A DNA stretch of 64,000 nt from Desulfobulbaceae bacterium (GTDB lineage: Bacteria; Desulfobacterota; Desulfobulbia; Desulfobulbales; Desulfocapsaceae): NCBI GenBank assembly GCA_009773475.1, contig WSXV01000004.1, forward strand, positions 151,004-215,003, in the 5' to 3' direction. Shown here piece by piece: positions 45,359 to 54,303 of this stretch (positions within the stretch are counted from its first letter, which is position 1; each line of letters begins with the position of its first letter). Made by a program: the position numbers and the translations under genes. Below the pieces are notes generated by a model that searched no databases, was not told the DNA's origin, and saw only the letters and a program-made list of their open reading frames with translations.

Positions 45359-46963
45359 CTACCGTTGCTCAACAATGCGGCCTTGCAGCACGGGTGCCAC
45401 CGGTGAGCCCTTGGCCAGGGCGTCGAGCACGGCATCACGGAGGAATTGACCGGGATCGTTGTACACCAGGCGGCTACTGCGCATGGACCCGCCAACTTCG
45501 CTGTAATCGCCTGCGCTCCTGATTGCCTGTCCGAAGGCAGTGTAACCATCTCCTCCCGAGGCCATGAAATCCAGGGTTGCCACCGTGTATTCCTGCTGCC
45601 GATCGAGGGGGCGACCGCCGATGGTGACGGAGACAATCCGCTGGCCAACGGGCCGCCTGGAATCAAAGACAAAGCCCATGCCCGAAACCTGTGGGAAACG
45701 GCCCTCTCCCCGCTCCACACCGGAGACGCCATGCTCCAGGGCCTGCCACAGCAGCTCACCGCTCATCTTGACCGCCACCAGATAATTATTGAAGGGAAGG
45801 GCGGCATGAACCTGCCGGAAAGTAATCTCCCCTTTACTCAGACCGGTGCGCAGGCTGCCGCCGTTGATGAGCGCCACCTGGGCACCGGTGGTCTTGCGCA
45901 CAATATCGGCCACCAGATTCCCCAGGTTGGTCTCCTGCATGCGTGCTCCTTCCTGAATCAGATCAACCTTGCTCACCCCGGCCTTCTGATTGAAAATAAC
46001 ATCCACCTGCGCGCTGTAACGAGCAATTAGCGTTGATATCGCAGGATCGGGCTCACCAAGGTTTGGGCCGATCTCTTCGAGATGACCGCTTGCCGCAATC
46101 ATTTTCCCCTTCCCCACACTCACATCCACTATCCCGAGAAACTTGCCATGCTCCCCGGCCTGAACGACGATGCAATTGCCCATAAGCTCCGGTGCCTCCA
46201 CCCTGGTATGGGAATGACCACCGATAATGAGAATGGGCAGACCCAGGGCAGCCGGGCCGGTACAGAGTTTTTCCGCTAGGGCCAGATCCTGTTCATGACC
46301 GATATGGGTCAACAGCACGACCAGATCAGAGTCCTTATCCCTTGCGGCAATCTGCTGGCGCGCTGCCGCAAGGGGGGTTGTGAACTTCAGGCCAGTGGTG
46401 TTGCGGGGATGGGAGGACTGCGGCACATCGTCGGTAACAAGTCCGATTACCGTCACCTTTCCACCGGACAGAGGCAGAGAGACTTGCGGTACAAGCCCCG
46501 GCAGCCCCTCAACATTAGCAGCCAGCACTGGAAAACGGGCCTCACTGATCCGCTGTTTGAGAACCTCCTGGCCAAAGTCGAACTCATGATTCCCCGTCAC
46601 CATGGCATCCAGGTGCATTTCATTGAGAAGGGCAACGGAAGAATAGCCTTGAGAAAAGTTTGACCAGGTATCCCCTTGAATCATATCGCCTGCGGCCAGA
46701 AAAAGACCTGGATGTTCAGCCCGATGCTTGTTCAATCCCGTCGCTAGCCAGGCCGCCCCCCCCTGCTGGACGGTTGCTCCTGGATGCTTGCTCGGTTCGG
46801 CAAAACCATGAAAATCGTTAATATGATAAATACGATAGGAATGGGGCACAGCGCCGGACATTGAAGGACTACCGACTTCGGCATCAGGGGTGCCTGCGGG
46901 AGTGGTGCATCCGGTAATAACAACGCTCAAGAAGGCGACAAGGTTGAGAATGAAAGGTTTCAT
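45359..46963 (-). CDS. 5'-nucleotidase / UshA-family lipoprotein
   Basis: 534 aa. The signal ends in ITGC with Cys19 the predicted lipid site. The N-terminal metallophosphatase domain has HINDFHG, GNHEFDFG and GGHSHTR; the C-terminal nucleotide-binding domain has INGGSLRTGL and LDFMASGGDGY. It hydrolyses nucleotides or nucleotide sugars in the periplasm. The ATG at 46963 gives a clean signal; an earlier start adds 13 residues. Substrate within the family is undetermined. Confidence 0.92.
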   Translation of the reverse strand: MKPFILNLVAFLSVVITGCTTPAGTPDAEVGSPSMSGAVPHSYRIYHINDFHGFAEPSKHPGATVQQGGAAWLATGLNKHRAEHPGLFLAAGDMIQGDTWSNFSQGYSSVALLNEMHLDAMVTGNHEFDFGQEVLKQRISEARFPVLAANVEGLPGLVPQVSLPLSGGKVTVIGLVTDDVPQSSHPRNTTGLKFTTPLAAARQQIAARDKDSDLVVLLTHIGHEQDLALAEKLCTGPAALGLPILIIGGHSHTRVEAPELMGNCIVVQAGEHGKFLGIVDVSVGKGKMIAASGHLEEIGPNLGEPDPAISTLIARYSAQVDVIFNQKAGVSKVDLIQEGARMQETNLGNLVADIVRKTTGAQVALINGGSLRTGLSKGEITFRQVHAALPFNNYLVAVKMSGELLWQALEHGVSGVERGEGRFPQVSGMGFVFDSRRPVGQRIVSVTIGGRPLDRQQEYTVATLDFMASGGDGYTAFGQAIRSAGDYSEVGGSMRSSRLVYNDPGQFLRDAVLDALAKGSPVAPVLQGRIVEQR

Positions 46964-47140
46964 GGGTTTCTCACTTGGTTTGAGTGAATAATGCAGGGCC
47001 AAACTTCCTGATCAGGAAACAGATAATGTGTCGTTTGAGTGAATTTCAGTAGGGTGAAGTCCCACCGGTTCCCCTGATTAAAGATGTTCTTCTTTGCCTA
47101 TGCTGCGTAAGCCCAGAGGGAGTGCTATTCAGGAATAATT

Positions 47141-47707
47141 TCATTGAAACAGGGTCTGTTCCAGAAGGATCTTCAGCCCGATAGCGCACAGCACCAAGCC
47201 ACCGAAGACCTCCACCCGCTTGCCCCAGATCCCGCTTATCCGGCGGCCCAGAAGCATTCCCACCACGGTCAGAACCCCGGCCGTCAAGCCGATCACCAGG
47301 GACGGCACCCAAACGCTGACATTGAGCATGGCCAGGGTCAGGCCAACGGCCAGGGCATCTATGCTAGTCGCCACCGAGAGCATGATCAGAGACCAGCCAC
47401 GGGTGGGATCATGCTCCAGGTTTTCTTCGTCATGGTCGCAGAAGGCCTCATAAATCATCTTGCCGCCGACAAAGATCAGAAGGAAAAAGGCAACCCAATG
47501 ATCATAGGCGGATATCCACGCCTGCACCGTCATCCCGGCCAGCCAGCCAATGACCGGCATCAAGGCCTGGAACAGACCAAAGTGAAAGCCCAGTCGAAAC
47601 ATATGCCGCCCATTCATGATCGGCAGTGCCAGACCAGTGGCCAGGGCAACGGCAAAGGCATCCATGGCCAGGGCCACGGCGATGCCAATTAAAGTAAGTG
47701 TATCCAT
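47141..47707 (-). CDS. mntP: Manganese efflux pump MntP
   Basis: 188-aa inner-membrane protein with six membrane helices in two halves. Conserved acidic helix positions are visible (ALAMDAFAVALATG and SVATSIDALAVGLTLA), the internal repeat that defines the family. It exports Mn2+. It lies 77 bp after the PP-loop gene on the same strand. No convincing yybP-ykoY riboswitch was found upstream. A DtxR-family regulator lies about 3 kb away. Confidence 0.93.
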   Translation of the reverse strand: MDTLTLIGIAVALAMDAFAVALATGLALPIMNGRHMFRLGFHFGLFQALMPVIGWLAGMTVQAWISAYDHWVAFFLLIFVGGKMIYEAFCDHDEENLEHDPTRGWSLIMLSVATSIDALAVGLTLAMLNVSVWVPSLVIGLTAGVLTVVGMLLGRRISGIWGKRVEVFGGLVLCAIGLKILLEQTLFQ

Positions 47708-47784
47708 AGTCTCTTTTTTTAATAGAATTTGGAAAAGATGAAGAATGAACCGGATGACAGGCAGAATCAGGGCACTTAGTACCC

Positions 47785-48840
47785 CTAGCCCTCATTGAGA
47801 ACCCAGTCCTGAAATACCTGATCGGCAAGGGGTAACACTGTCAGCACACTTGTTTTTAAGCCGAGTGAAAAAAAGACATTGGTCTCTGCCGGGTCATCCT
47901 CTCTCTTCTTGCCAAATCGAACCACCAGCGCCGCCGCCAGCAACAAATCACTCTGCCGGCAGGAATCATCGGGGTAACAGTTTGCGGCCCGCCGGAGGAT
48001 GCCGGTCGGGCCGGGACGCACGGCCACGGCAAGGACTGCATCCTCAATCTGAGCCAGCGATGACAACAGAGAGTTTTCCTCCTGGTTACGCCCCAGGATC
48101 AACCAGCCGCCGCCGGGCAGCCGAAACTGTCTGCCAAACAGCAGCAGACGCACATCCTCCACCGTGATCTCTTCCGCCTTGACCATATAATTCCCTTGAT
48201 AGATCCGGGAAATGCGGGGGCTGAGATTCAGATCGGCAAGGATACAGCCACCGGCGGGAACGGGAAAATCAGTAATTCCAAACTCCCGGGCCAGGTCAAT
48301 CTGCCGGTTACGCCCACGGCCATTGAAATCCAGCAATTTACCTCGATCGACCCAGCCTTTTTCCTCCGCCTCTGTCACCTTGAGAAGCCTTGCGGACAGG
48401 GGACGAAGCAACAGGCGATCATTGCCGGAGTCGCGCTCAATCACCCGCATGGTACTGCGCCGCTGAGACATCGGCCGTTGTCCCAAGACCTCGCCGGTGA
48501 CCAGAAATGAGGCGCCGAGATTCGCCATCATTGCCTTGGCCCTGGTCAGCATCAAGATCTTACAATCCACGCAGGGATTAAAATATCTGCCAAATCCATG
48601 GCGGGGATGATGGAGCAGCTCAAGGTAACCGGGGCTGAGATCCTCAATGAATACATCAATCCCGTATTTGTTGAGAATTTTCTCCTGGTAGGCCGCAGGA
48701 TCCGCCAGCAGTTCATAGTCGAAAAAGGGGGTCACAAATTTGACCGCCACCACCCGAACCCCTTGGGCGGCAACCACCCGGCAGGCTAGGATCGAATCGA
48801 GTCCCCCGGAAAAGAGGGCCAGTGCGGTTCTCACCGGCAC
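47785..48840 (-). CDS. PP-loop ATPase, tRNA thiouridylase-like
   Basis: 351 aa. The ATP-pyrophosphatase signature SGGLDS is at residues 10-15. Two conserved cysteines, in NPCVDCKI (about 97) and AGGCILAD (about 200), are placed as in MnmA/ThiI-type sulfurtransferases that carry a persulfide to tRNA. No THUMP domain is seen. The C-terminal third is not recognised. The start overlaps recN by ten bases. The precise tRNA position modified is unknown. Confidence 0.82.
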   Translation of the reverse strand: MPVRTALALFSGGLDSILACRVVAAQGVRVVAVKFVTPFFDYELLADPAAYQEKILNKYGIDVFIEDLSPGYLELLHHPRHGFGRYFNPCVDCKILMLTRAKAMMANLGASFLVTGEVLGQRPMSQRRSTMRVIERDSGNDRLLLRPLSARLLKVTEAEEKGWVDRGKLLDFNGRGRNRQIDLAREFGITDFPVPAGGCILADLNLSPRISRIYQGNYMVKAEEITVEDVRLLLFGRQFRLPGGGWLILGRNQEENSLLSSLAQIEDAVLAVAVRPGPTGILRRAANCYPDDSCRQSDLLLAAALVVRFGKKREDDPAETNVFFSLGLKTSVLTVLPLADQVFQDWVLNEG

Positions 48841-50561
48841 AGAGTCGCCCTGTCTTCCTGTCCCTTCTCAATGATTTGCAGGTTTGCGCCCTTGGCCAGC
48901 AGTTCCACCGCCCAGGCCCGGGTCTGGGATGATACCGACTCTCCGGCCAGCATCCGCGCGAGCTCATCCACACGTTCTTCTTCGGCAAGCAGCGAAAAGG
49001 AAGAGTGGGTACGACCTTGCTCCTGCTGTTTGGCAACCCGGTAATGGATATTCCCGCGGGCGGCAATTTGCGGCAGATGGGTCACACAAAAAACCTGATG
49101 GTGGGTGGCCAACTCCTGAATTTTGCGGGCTACGGCCTCTGCGGCCTCACCACCGATACCGGCATCCACCTCATCAAAGATCACGGTTTCCACCATATCT
49201 TTTTTGGCGAGCAGGCATTTCAGCGCAAGCATCAATCGTGAGAGCTCGCCACCCGAAGCCACTTTGGCCAGAGGCCGGGCCGGTTCACCTGGATTAGCCG
49301 AGAAAAAGAACTCCACCCGATCCCAACCACTGTTTCGCACTGCGGTAATATCGTTGTTCTCGTCCAAAAAGCGAACCTCAAATCCTGAGTGCTGGAAGGC
49401 AAGGGAATCAAGCTCCGCTGTCATGGCCTGAGCCAGAAGCCCAGCTGTCTGCCGACGTCCCTGCGAAAGACTCTCGGCCAAGCCAAGAAGCTCCTTCTCC
49501 AGATCGGCCACACAATCCTCCAGCTCATTCATGGTTTTGTCCATATTGTCAATCAACAGCAGCTCATTTTCAGCAGCCTCAGCAAAACTCAACACCGCAC
49601 CCAGAGTCTCGCCATATTTGCGTTTCAAGTGTTGCAAGGCGTTGAGCCGTTCATTGACGTGCTCCAGACGAACAGGGTTATGCTCAAGGGAATCCTTATA
49701 CGTCCGCACACGGCTGACCAAATCCTCGACCTGATAGCTGTACGAGGTCAGCTCGGCGGCAAGCTCCTCTGCCTGGGCATCAAGCTGCACCGCCTGCTCC
49801 ATATCCCGCCGCACTTCAAATAATCCATCGGCAAGGGTCGTGGAAAGAAATCGATACACCTTCCTGCTCAGCGCAATTAAGGTATCAGCGCTCTTCAGTC
49901 GCTTTCTCTCAAGGCTCAGCTCCTCATCCTCACCAGGAAGCGGAGAAGTCTCACAGATCTCTGCAAGCTGATACTTTAAAAAATCACGTCGTTGCTCCTT
50001 ATCCCGTTCCTGCTGACGAAGAGAGGCCAACTCCTCTTTTTTCTGCTGCCACTGGGAGAAAACCCGCTGCACCTGGGCCCGTTGAGGCCAATGTTCGCCC
50101 AGGGTGTCGAGAAAATCGAGGTGCAGGGCAGGCTGCAGCAACTGCTGATGATCATGCTGACTGGCAACATTAAGCAGATTATCGGCCAGCAAAGAAACCA
50201 TCTTCGCCGTGGCCAGGGAACCGTTGACATAATGCCGGCTCTTGCCGCCACTGGTGAGCACCCGTTTGAGAATCACCGAGGAGCCATCTTCCAGGCCTGC
50301 CTCCCGCAAGGTCTCCAGCAGGGACAAGTGATCGGCATTCACTGCAAATAAAGCTTCAACAACGCATTGCTGGGCACCACTTCTAATCCAGTCCATGGAA
50401 CCGCGCCCACCCATGAGCAGATGCACCGCCCGCAGCATAATCGATTTACCGGCACCGGTCTCCCCGGTCATGACCACCAGAGAGCTCCCACTTTCCTGAT
50501 CAAACTGGAGGTGAAGGGATTCAATTAAAGCGAGATTTTCAACCTTTAGCTCACACAGCAT
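48831..50561 (-). CDS. recN: DNA repair protein RecN
   Basis: 576-aa SMC-like ATPase. Walker A GETGAGKSIML is at about residues 34-44, two coiled-coil arms fill the middle, the ABC signature is in VASGGELSRLMLALK, and Walker B is VIFDEVDAGIGGEAA. It supports double-strand-break repair. The ATG overlaps no upstream gene; a divergent DtxR-type gene starts 149 bp away. It is co-transcribed with the PP-loop gene. Confidence 0.97.
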   Translation of the reverse strand: MLCELKVENLALIESLHLQFDQESGSSLVVMTGETGAGKSIMLRAVHLLMGGRGSMDWIRSGAQQCVVEALFAVNADHLSLLETLREAGLEDGSSVILKRVLTSGGKSRHYVNGSLATAKMVSLLADNLLNVASQHDHQQLLQPALHLDFLDTLGEHWPQRAQVQRVFSQWQQKKEELASLRQQERDKEQRRDFLKYQLAEICETSPLPGEDEELSLERKRLKSADTLIALSRKVYRFLSTTLADGLFEVRRDMEQAVQLDAQAEELAAELTSYSYQVEDLVSRVRTYKDSLEHNPVRLEHVNERLNALQHLKRKYGETLGAVLSFAEAAENELLLIDNMDKTMNELEDCVADLEKELLGLAESLSQGRRQTAGLLAQAMTAELDSLAFQHSGFEVRFLDENNDITAVRNSGWDRVEFFFSANPGEPARPLAKVASGGELSRLMLALKCLLAKKDMVETVIFDEVDAGIGGEAAEAVARKIQELATHHQVFCVTHLPQIAARGNIHYRVAKQQEQGRTHSSFSLLAEEERVDELARMLAGESVSSQTRAWAVELLAKGANLQIIEKGQEDRATLCR

Positions 50562-50709
50562 CTTTGCCTTCCTGGTATATACACATAATTTGAGTCAACT
50601 CCATGATCTGCCTTGACGCACTTCTGAAACAAGGCTATTCTGCTACAAAATGAGCTAACAAGACATTTTTTTCTTATTATCGGTTATCAACGTTGGAGCA
50701 AACCTTTTT

Positions 50710-51225
50710 ATGCCCAAGAACAATACCCTTAGCGCCAGCCTGGAAGATTATCTGGAGGCAATTTACCACATAGTTGCCGAAAAACATGTCGCCAGAAGCA
50801 AAGAGATTGCCGCCCGCCTGCAAGTCAGCCGTGCCTCGGTAACAGAGGCCCTGCGCGCCTTGTCCAAAAGAGAGTTGATTAATTACTTACCCTACGAGGC
50901 CATCACCATGACCGCACAGGGAAAAGAAGCTGCCCAAAACGTTATCTTTCGCCATGATGCCCTGAAACAGTTTTTCATCGAAGTTTTAGCTGTAGATCCA
51001 GATATCGCCGAGAATGGGGCCTGCCGCGTGGAACATACGGCTCCGCCCGAGGTCATCTCGCATATGATCTCTTTCATCGAATTTCTCAAAATCTGTCCCC
51101 GTGGCGGCAATGACCTCCTGAAAGGATTTGCAGACTACTGCAAAGAAGGCAAAACCCGTACCAATTGCAGCGCCTGCCTCTCAGGGTGCCATAGAGATCC
51201 AGGGTTGACGGAAGCTAAGGGTTAA
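50710..51225 (+). CDS. DtxR/MntR-family metal-dependent regulator
   Basis: 171 aa. A winged-helix domain (LEDYLEAIYHIVAE, KEIAARLQVSRASVTEAL) is followed by a dimerisation and metal-binding part (RHDALKQFFIEVL, CRVEHTAPPEVISHM). The C-terminus has a Cys/His-rich tail (CKEGKTRTNCSACLSGCH) beyond the usual domain and no SH3-like domain. It probably senses Fe or Mn; mntP at 47.1 kb is a possible target but this is inference. Confidence 0.9.
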   Translation: MPKNNTLSASLEDYLEAIYHIVAEKHVARSKEIAARLQVSRASVTEALRALSKRELINYLPYEAITMTAQGKEAAQNVIFRHDALKQFFIEVLAVDPDIAENGACRVEHTAPPEVISHMISFIEFLKICPRGGNDLLKGFADYCKEGKTRTNCSACLSGCHRDPGLTEAKG

Positions 51226-51284
51226 CCCTAAAAAACTCGATTATTAAAACCCCTCCTTCAAGCTCAAGCCCTATCCACAACCAC

Positions 51285-51503
51285 TCAAGTGCTTAACAGT
51301 TCCACAATTTCTCCCTCTTCCGGAAACCGCTTCAGTTCTTTTTTGGAAAAGATAAGCCTGCCATCAACCGCAACCTCAAATACACCACCAGTGGAGGGAA
51401 TTAACGCGCACTCCACCCCTGTCAAACTCTTCAACTCCTCTTCCAACCTGGAAGCGCGGGGTTGATAATTTCATTTAGTACAATATTTAATAGTAATTTT
51501 CAT
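51285..51503 (-). CDS. SelW-like selenoprotein (Rdx family), in-frame TGA = Sec
   Basis: 72 aa when TGA at 51471-51473 is read as selenocysteine (residue 11). The start ATG has AGAAGGA at seven bases. The redox motif is C8-T-K-U11 in MKITIKYCTKU, followed by NYQPRASRLEEEL, then IPSTGGVFEVAVDG and KRFPEEGE, matching the SelT/SelW/SelH (Rdx) thioredoxin-like family, whose usual motif is CxxC or CxxU. The homology continues in frame after the TGA to a normal TGA stop, and a SECIS-like hairpin starts seven bases after the Sec codon. It is convergent with the DtxR-type gene. Sec machinery (selA, selB, selC) is outside the window. Function: thiol redox, target unknown. Confidence 0.88.
51432..51464 (-). 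promoter_or_regulatory. Bacterial SECIS-like hairpin
   Basis: On the minus strand, CAAC pairs with GTTG, CC with GG, and CTTCC with GGAAG, closing a loop AGGTT. It begins seven bases after the Sec TGA, and the GGU in the apical loop resembles the loop of the fdhF SECIS bound by SelB. All within the coding sequence, as expected in bacteria. Confidence 0.75.
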
Positions 51504-51919
51504 ATGTTATCCTTCTATACAATCACACCGAATACGGCAACAAGAACACGGGCTAAGGAAAATAGCACCATCACAATGCCGGGATCAGCACTAAATACTT
51601 TCAAAAAACAACCAGTTAAATGAAATTTTAATAATATTACATTTGACTAACGTTTCTCTTTGGGATAGTAATTTAATCGACGCAGCAAAAACAGACAATA
51701 TTTAAGCCGTTATACGCCAAAAGAAAGCATCCGCCTGTTCTGGAATCTGGAGGTCCGACTTCCCTTCGCTTCTCCGGAAAGAAAGCTTAACGTTAGCAAC
51801 CACGGAATCTCCCAGGGCTTTCAACGGGTCAAAACAGTTTGCTCAGCTGTCAGCTTATTTGCCGCCACCCATGCACACTGGTAAGGTTAATCATTTGCAG
51901 TGATACCCCAACGTCCATC
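51504..51919. other. Divergent intergenic region, selenoprotein / HDOD kinase
   Basis: 416 bp, AT-rich, between divergent genes. It should contain both promoters. An 8-bp palindrome TAACGTTA lies near 51790. The kinase reading frame is open back to a TTG at 51839, but that extension looks non-coding. No RNA gene or riboswitch was recognised. Confidence 0.5.
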
Positions 51920-54088
51920 ATGACTAATAACGCTCAGCTTTTTGCCCGCCTACAGGACTCAAGAAGCCTCCCTTCCCTGCCCCAGGTGCTGCTTCAGGTT
52001 ATCGCTCTTGAAGAACAGGAAGATTTTGATATCAAAGAGCTTGTCAAGGTCATCGCTCAGGATCCAGCTATCAGCGCCAAGGCATTACGTCTTGTCAACT
52101 CCGCCTACTTTAACCTGGAAGGAAAGTTTACCAGCATCGAACGAGCTGTCTTATATCTGGGAGCCGATGCAGTTAAAAATATTGCCGTCACCGCCTCCGT
52201 CCATCATGTGTTTAATGGAATAAAACAGAATGGTTCCTTTTCCATGGACCGTTTCTGGTGGGACTCATTTTCCTGTGCTATTTATTCCAAAAGAATTGCC
52301 CAACAGATCAAGTACACCAACGTTGAAGAAGCCTATATATCAGGGCTGCTTCTCAATCTTGGCAAGCTAGTGCTTTATACCAATTTCCCGCGAGAGTACA
52401 AAGACATCCTTTCTCAGCTTGCAAATCAGACTGACTGCTGCGACCTGGAAAGGCAACAGATCGGGCTGACCCATTGTGAGGCAGGTGCCTGGCTCATCAA
52501 GCACTGGAAATTAAATTCCTTCATGGCCGATGCCGTGCTCTATCATCACGAGCCCGTTGCCCGCGTCAAAAACGGCTTTCCTCTCGTCAAAATTGCCAGT
52601 CTGGCCCACACGCTCAGTAAAAGCACCTCTCCTGATTCCTCTCTGCTCGCCTTTGGCCAGGAACTTCTCGGACTAACCAGCGAACAGATGCAGTCGATCA
52701 CCTCAGGCGCCCAGGAGGAAATAGAAAAAATCGCCGCAAGCCTCGACCTGCCCATTCAAACTTCCACTGACAAAGAGGACGTCCAGGAAGAAACAAAGAC
52801 GGAAGCCCTGGACAAACATTCTCTCCGCCTTGTCAGCAAGGTCCAGGAAAGCTCACTGCTAACCTCATTTTTAGAAAGTTTGCTCCGCAGTAAAGATCAG
52901 GAGTCTATTTTAAAGGCCACCGAACAGGCCTTGAATATCCTCCTGGAGATCGACACCATCGTTTTTTTCCTCCAGGATTCCCCAGCCCAAACGCTTTTTG
53001 GCTGCACCTCTTCCCAAAACCGCTATCAGGAATTGGTTCAGGATCTTGTGCTTTCCGATACTGCAGACTCCAGCCTTCTTGCCAGGGCCATCAGTGAGCA
53101 GAAGATTATTAACCCGCACGCCCGTAGCGCCACCAGTGAGCTCGGCCTGGCAGACTTGCAGCTTCTGGATCTAATGGGTCAGAAAGGTATGGCCTATATC
53201 CCCATGGTTGCCGGAGAAATATCCATCGGGGTAATTGTCCTTGGCATAAAAGAAGCGAAACTCTTGGATAATACGAGGATCTTGCGCCTGATTGCAAATC
53301 AGACCGCCATGTCCATTCATCTTCTTGACATTAAAGAAAAACAAGCCAAAAAGATTCATGATGAACGGTTGGCCGCAACTGCCCTGGCTGCTGCCAAGAT
53401 TGCCCACGAAATCAACAATCCTCTGGCTATTATTAAGAACTATTTCAAGATCTTCGAGCTCAAGTTTACCCAATCCGCAACACTCAAGGAGGACTTGAAG
53501 ATTCTCGATGATGAGATCAACAGGATTTCTACGATTGTCCAGCAATTATATCATTTCACTCCTTCCGACAAGCAGGAGTGGAAAGAAATAGATCTCAACG
53601 ATCTGTTAACGGATGTGACCAAAATTTTAGCCAGATCAATTCTATATACATCCAAGACCCAAATTCATTTTTCTCCCGGCACCAACCTGCCACTCATAAA
53701 GGCCCCCGCCGACGACATCAAACAAATCGTCATCAATCTCATCAAAAACAGCGCGGAAGCCTTGCAGGAAGGAGGGAATATTTATGTTGAGACTCATCAA
53801 AAAGAAACGCCCCATTCCATACTCACTGACAACAGAGCAGCGCGCTTTCAGGATCGCATCGTCATCACCGTCCGTGATGACGGCCCCGGCATAGCAGAAG
53901 AAATCGCCGACAGTCTCTTTGACCCCTTTGTCAGCACTAAAACCAGCACGACTGCGACAGGTAATGCCGGATTGGGGCTTTCCATCGTCCAGAATATCGT
54001 TACCCAACTTCATGGAACGATCTCCTGTGAAAGCAGCAGGGAAAATGGAACGTCCTTTACCATCGAACTTCCCATCCATTTTTCTTAA
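51920..54088 (+). CDS. HDOD-GAF sensor histidine kinase
   Basis: 722 aa. An N-terminal HDOD domain (residues about 10-205; LPSLPQVLLQVIAL, DPAISAKALRLVNSAYFNL) is joined to a GAF-like domain (about 310-475), then HisKA with AAAKIAHEINNPLAIIKNY and HATPase_c with NLIKNSAEAL, VRDDGPGIA and GNAGLGLSIVQN. No membrane segment. HDOD-kinase fusions are known in Deltaproteobacteria; the signal is unknown. The ATG at 51920 gives the family-like HDOD start although its ribosome site is weak. Confidence 0.88.
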   Translation: MTNNAQLFARLQDSRSLPSLPQVLLQVIALEEQEDFDIKELVKVIAQDPAISAKALRLVNSAYFNLEGKFTSIERAVLYLGADAVKNIAVTASVHHVFNGIKQNGSFSMDRFWWDSFSCAIYSKRIAQQIKYTNVEEAYISGLLLNLGKLVLYTNFPREYKDILSQLANQTDCCDLERQQIGLTHCEAGAWLIKHWKLNSFMADAVLYHHEPVARVKNGFPLVKIASLAHTLSKSTSPDSSLLAFGQELLGLTSEQMQSITSGAQEEIEKIAASLDLPIQTSTDKEDVQEETKTEALDKHSLRLVSKVQESSLLTSFLESLLRSKDQESILKATEQALNILLEIDTIVFFLQDSPAQTLFGCTSSQNRYQELVQDLVLSDTADSSLLARAISEQKIINPHARSATSELGLADLQLLDLMGQKGMAYIPMVAGEISIGVIVLGIKEAKLLDNTRILRLIANQTAMSIHLLDIKEKQAKKIHDERLAATALAAAKIAHEINNPLAIIKNYFKIFELKFTQSATLKEDLKILDDEINRISTIVQQLYHFTPSDKQEWKEIDLNDLLTDVTKILARSILYTSKTQIHFSPGTNLPLIKAPADDIKQIVINLIKNSAEALQEGGNIYVETHQKETPHSILTDNRAARFQDRIVITVRDDGPGIAEEIADSLFDPFVSTKTSTTATGNAGLGLSIVQNIVTQLHGTISCESSRENGTSFTIELPIHFS

Positions 54089-54303
54089 AAAAAAGAAGGG
54101 GATACGGAACGCATTTTCAATAAATACAAAATTTCCACGGTTAAGACGGCTCACAGTTACTGCTTATATAAAATTCGACACTTAATTTGTACTTGAAAAT
54201 CTCTTCAAACTGAGGGGATGACGATGTGTCTGTTCAAGGAAGAGATTGAAAAAATGGATTTTCTGAACGGTTCTTTCAATATATAAACCAGGAAGGTTTT
54301 TAG

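Noticed and set aside
47051..47068. AGGGTGAAGTCCCACCGG resembles part of an FMN riboswitch or a group II intron fragment
   Set aside because: The other conserved blocks are absent or degenerate, and on this strand no gene follows; it reads antisense into mntP.
47708..47784. Possible yybP-ykoY manganese riboswitch upstream of mntP
   Set aside because: The short leader lacks the conserved motif order; only a loose GGGG-rich match was seen.
54218..54286. 22-codon ORF (starts MTMCLFKEE) before the hybrid kinase
   Set aside because: Too short, ribosome site too close to the ATG, and no similarity known; it could be a leader peptide but nothing supports that.
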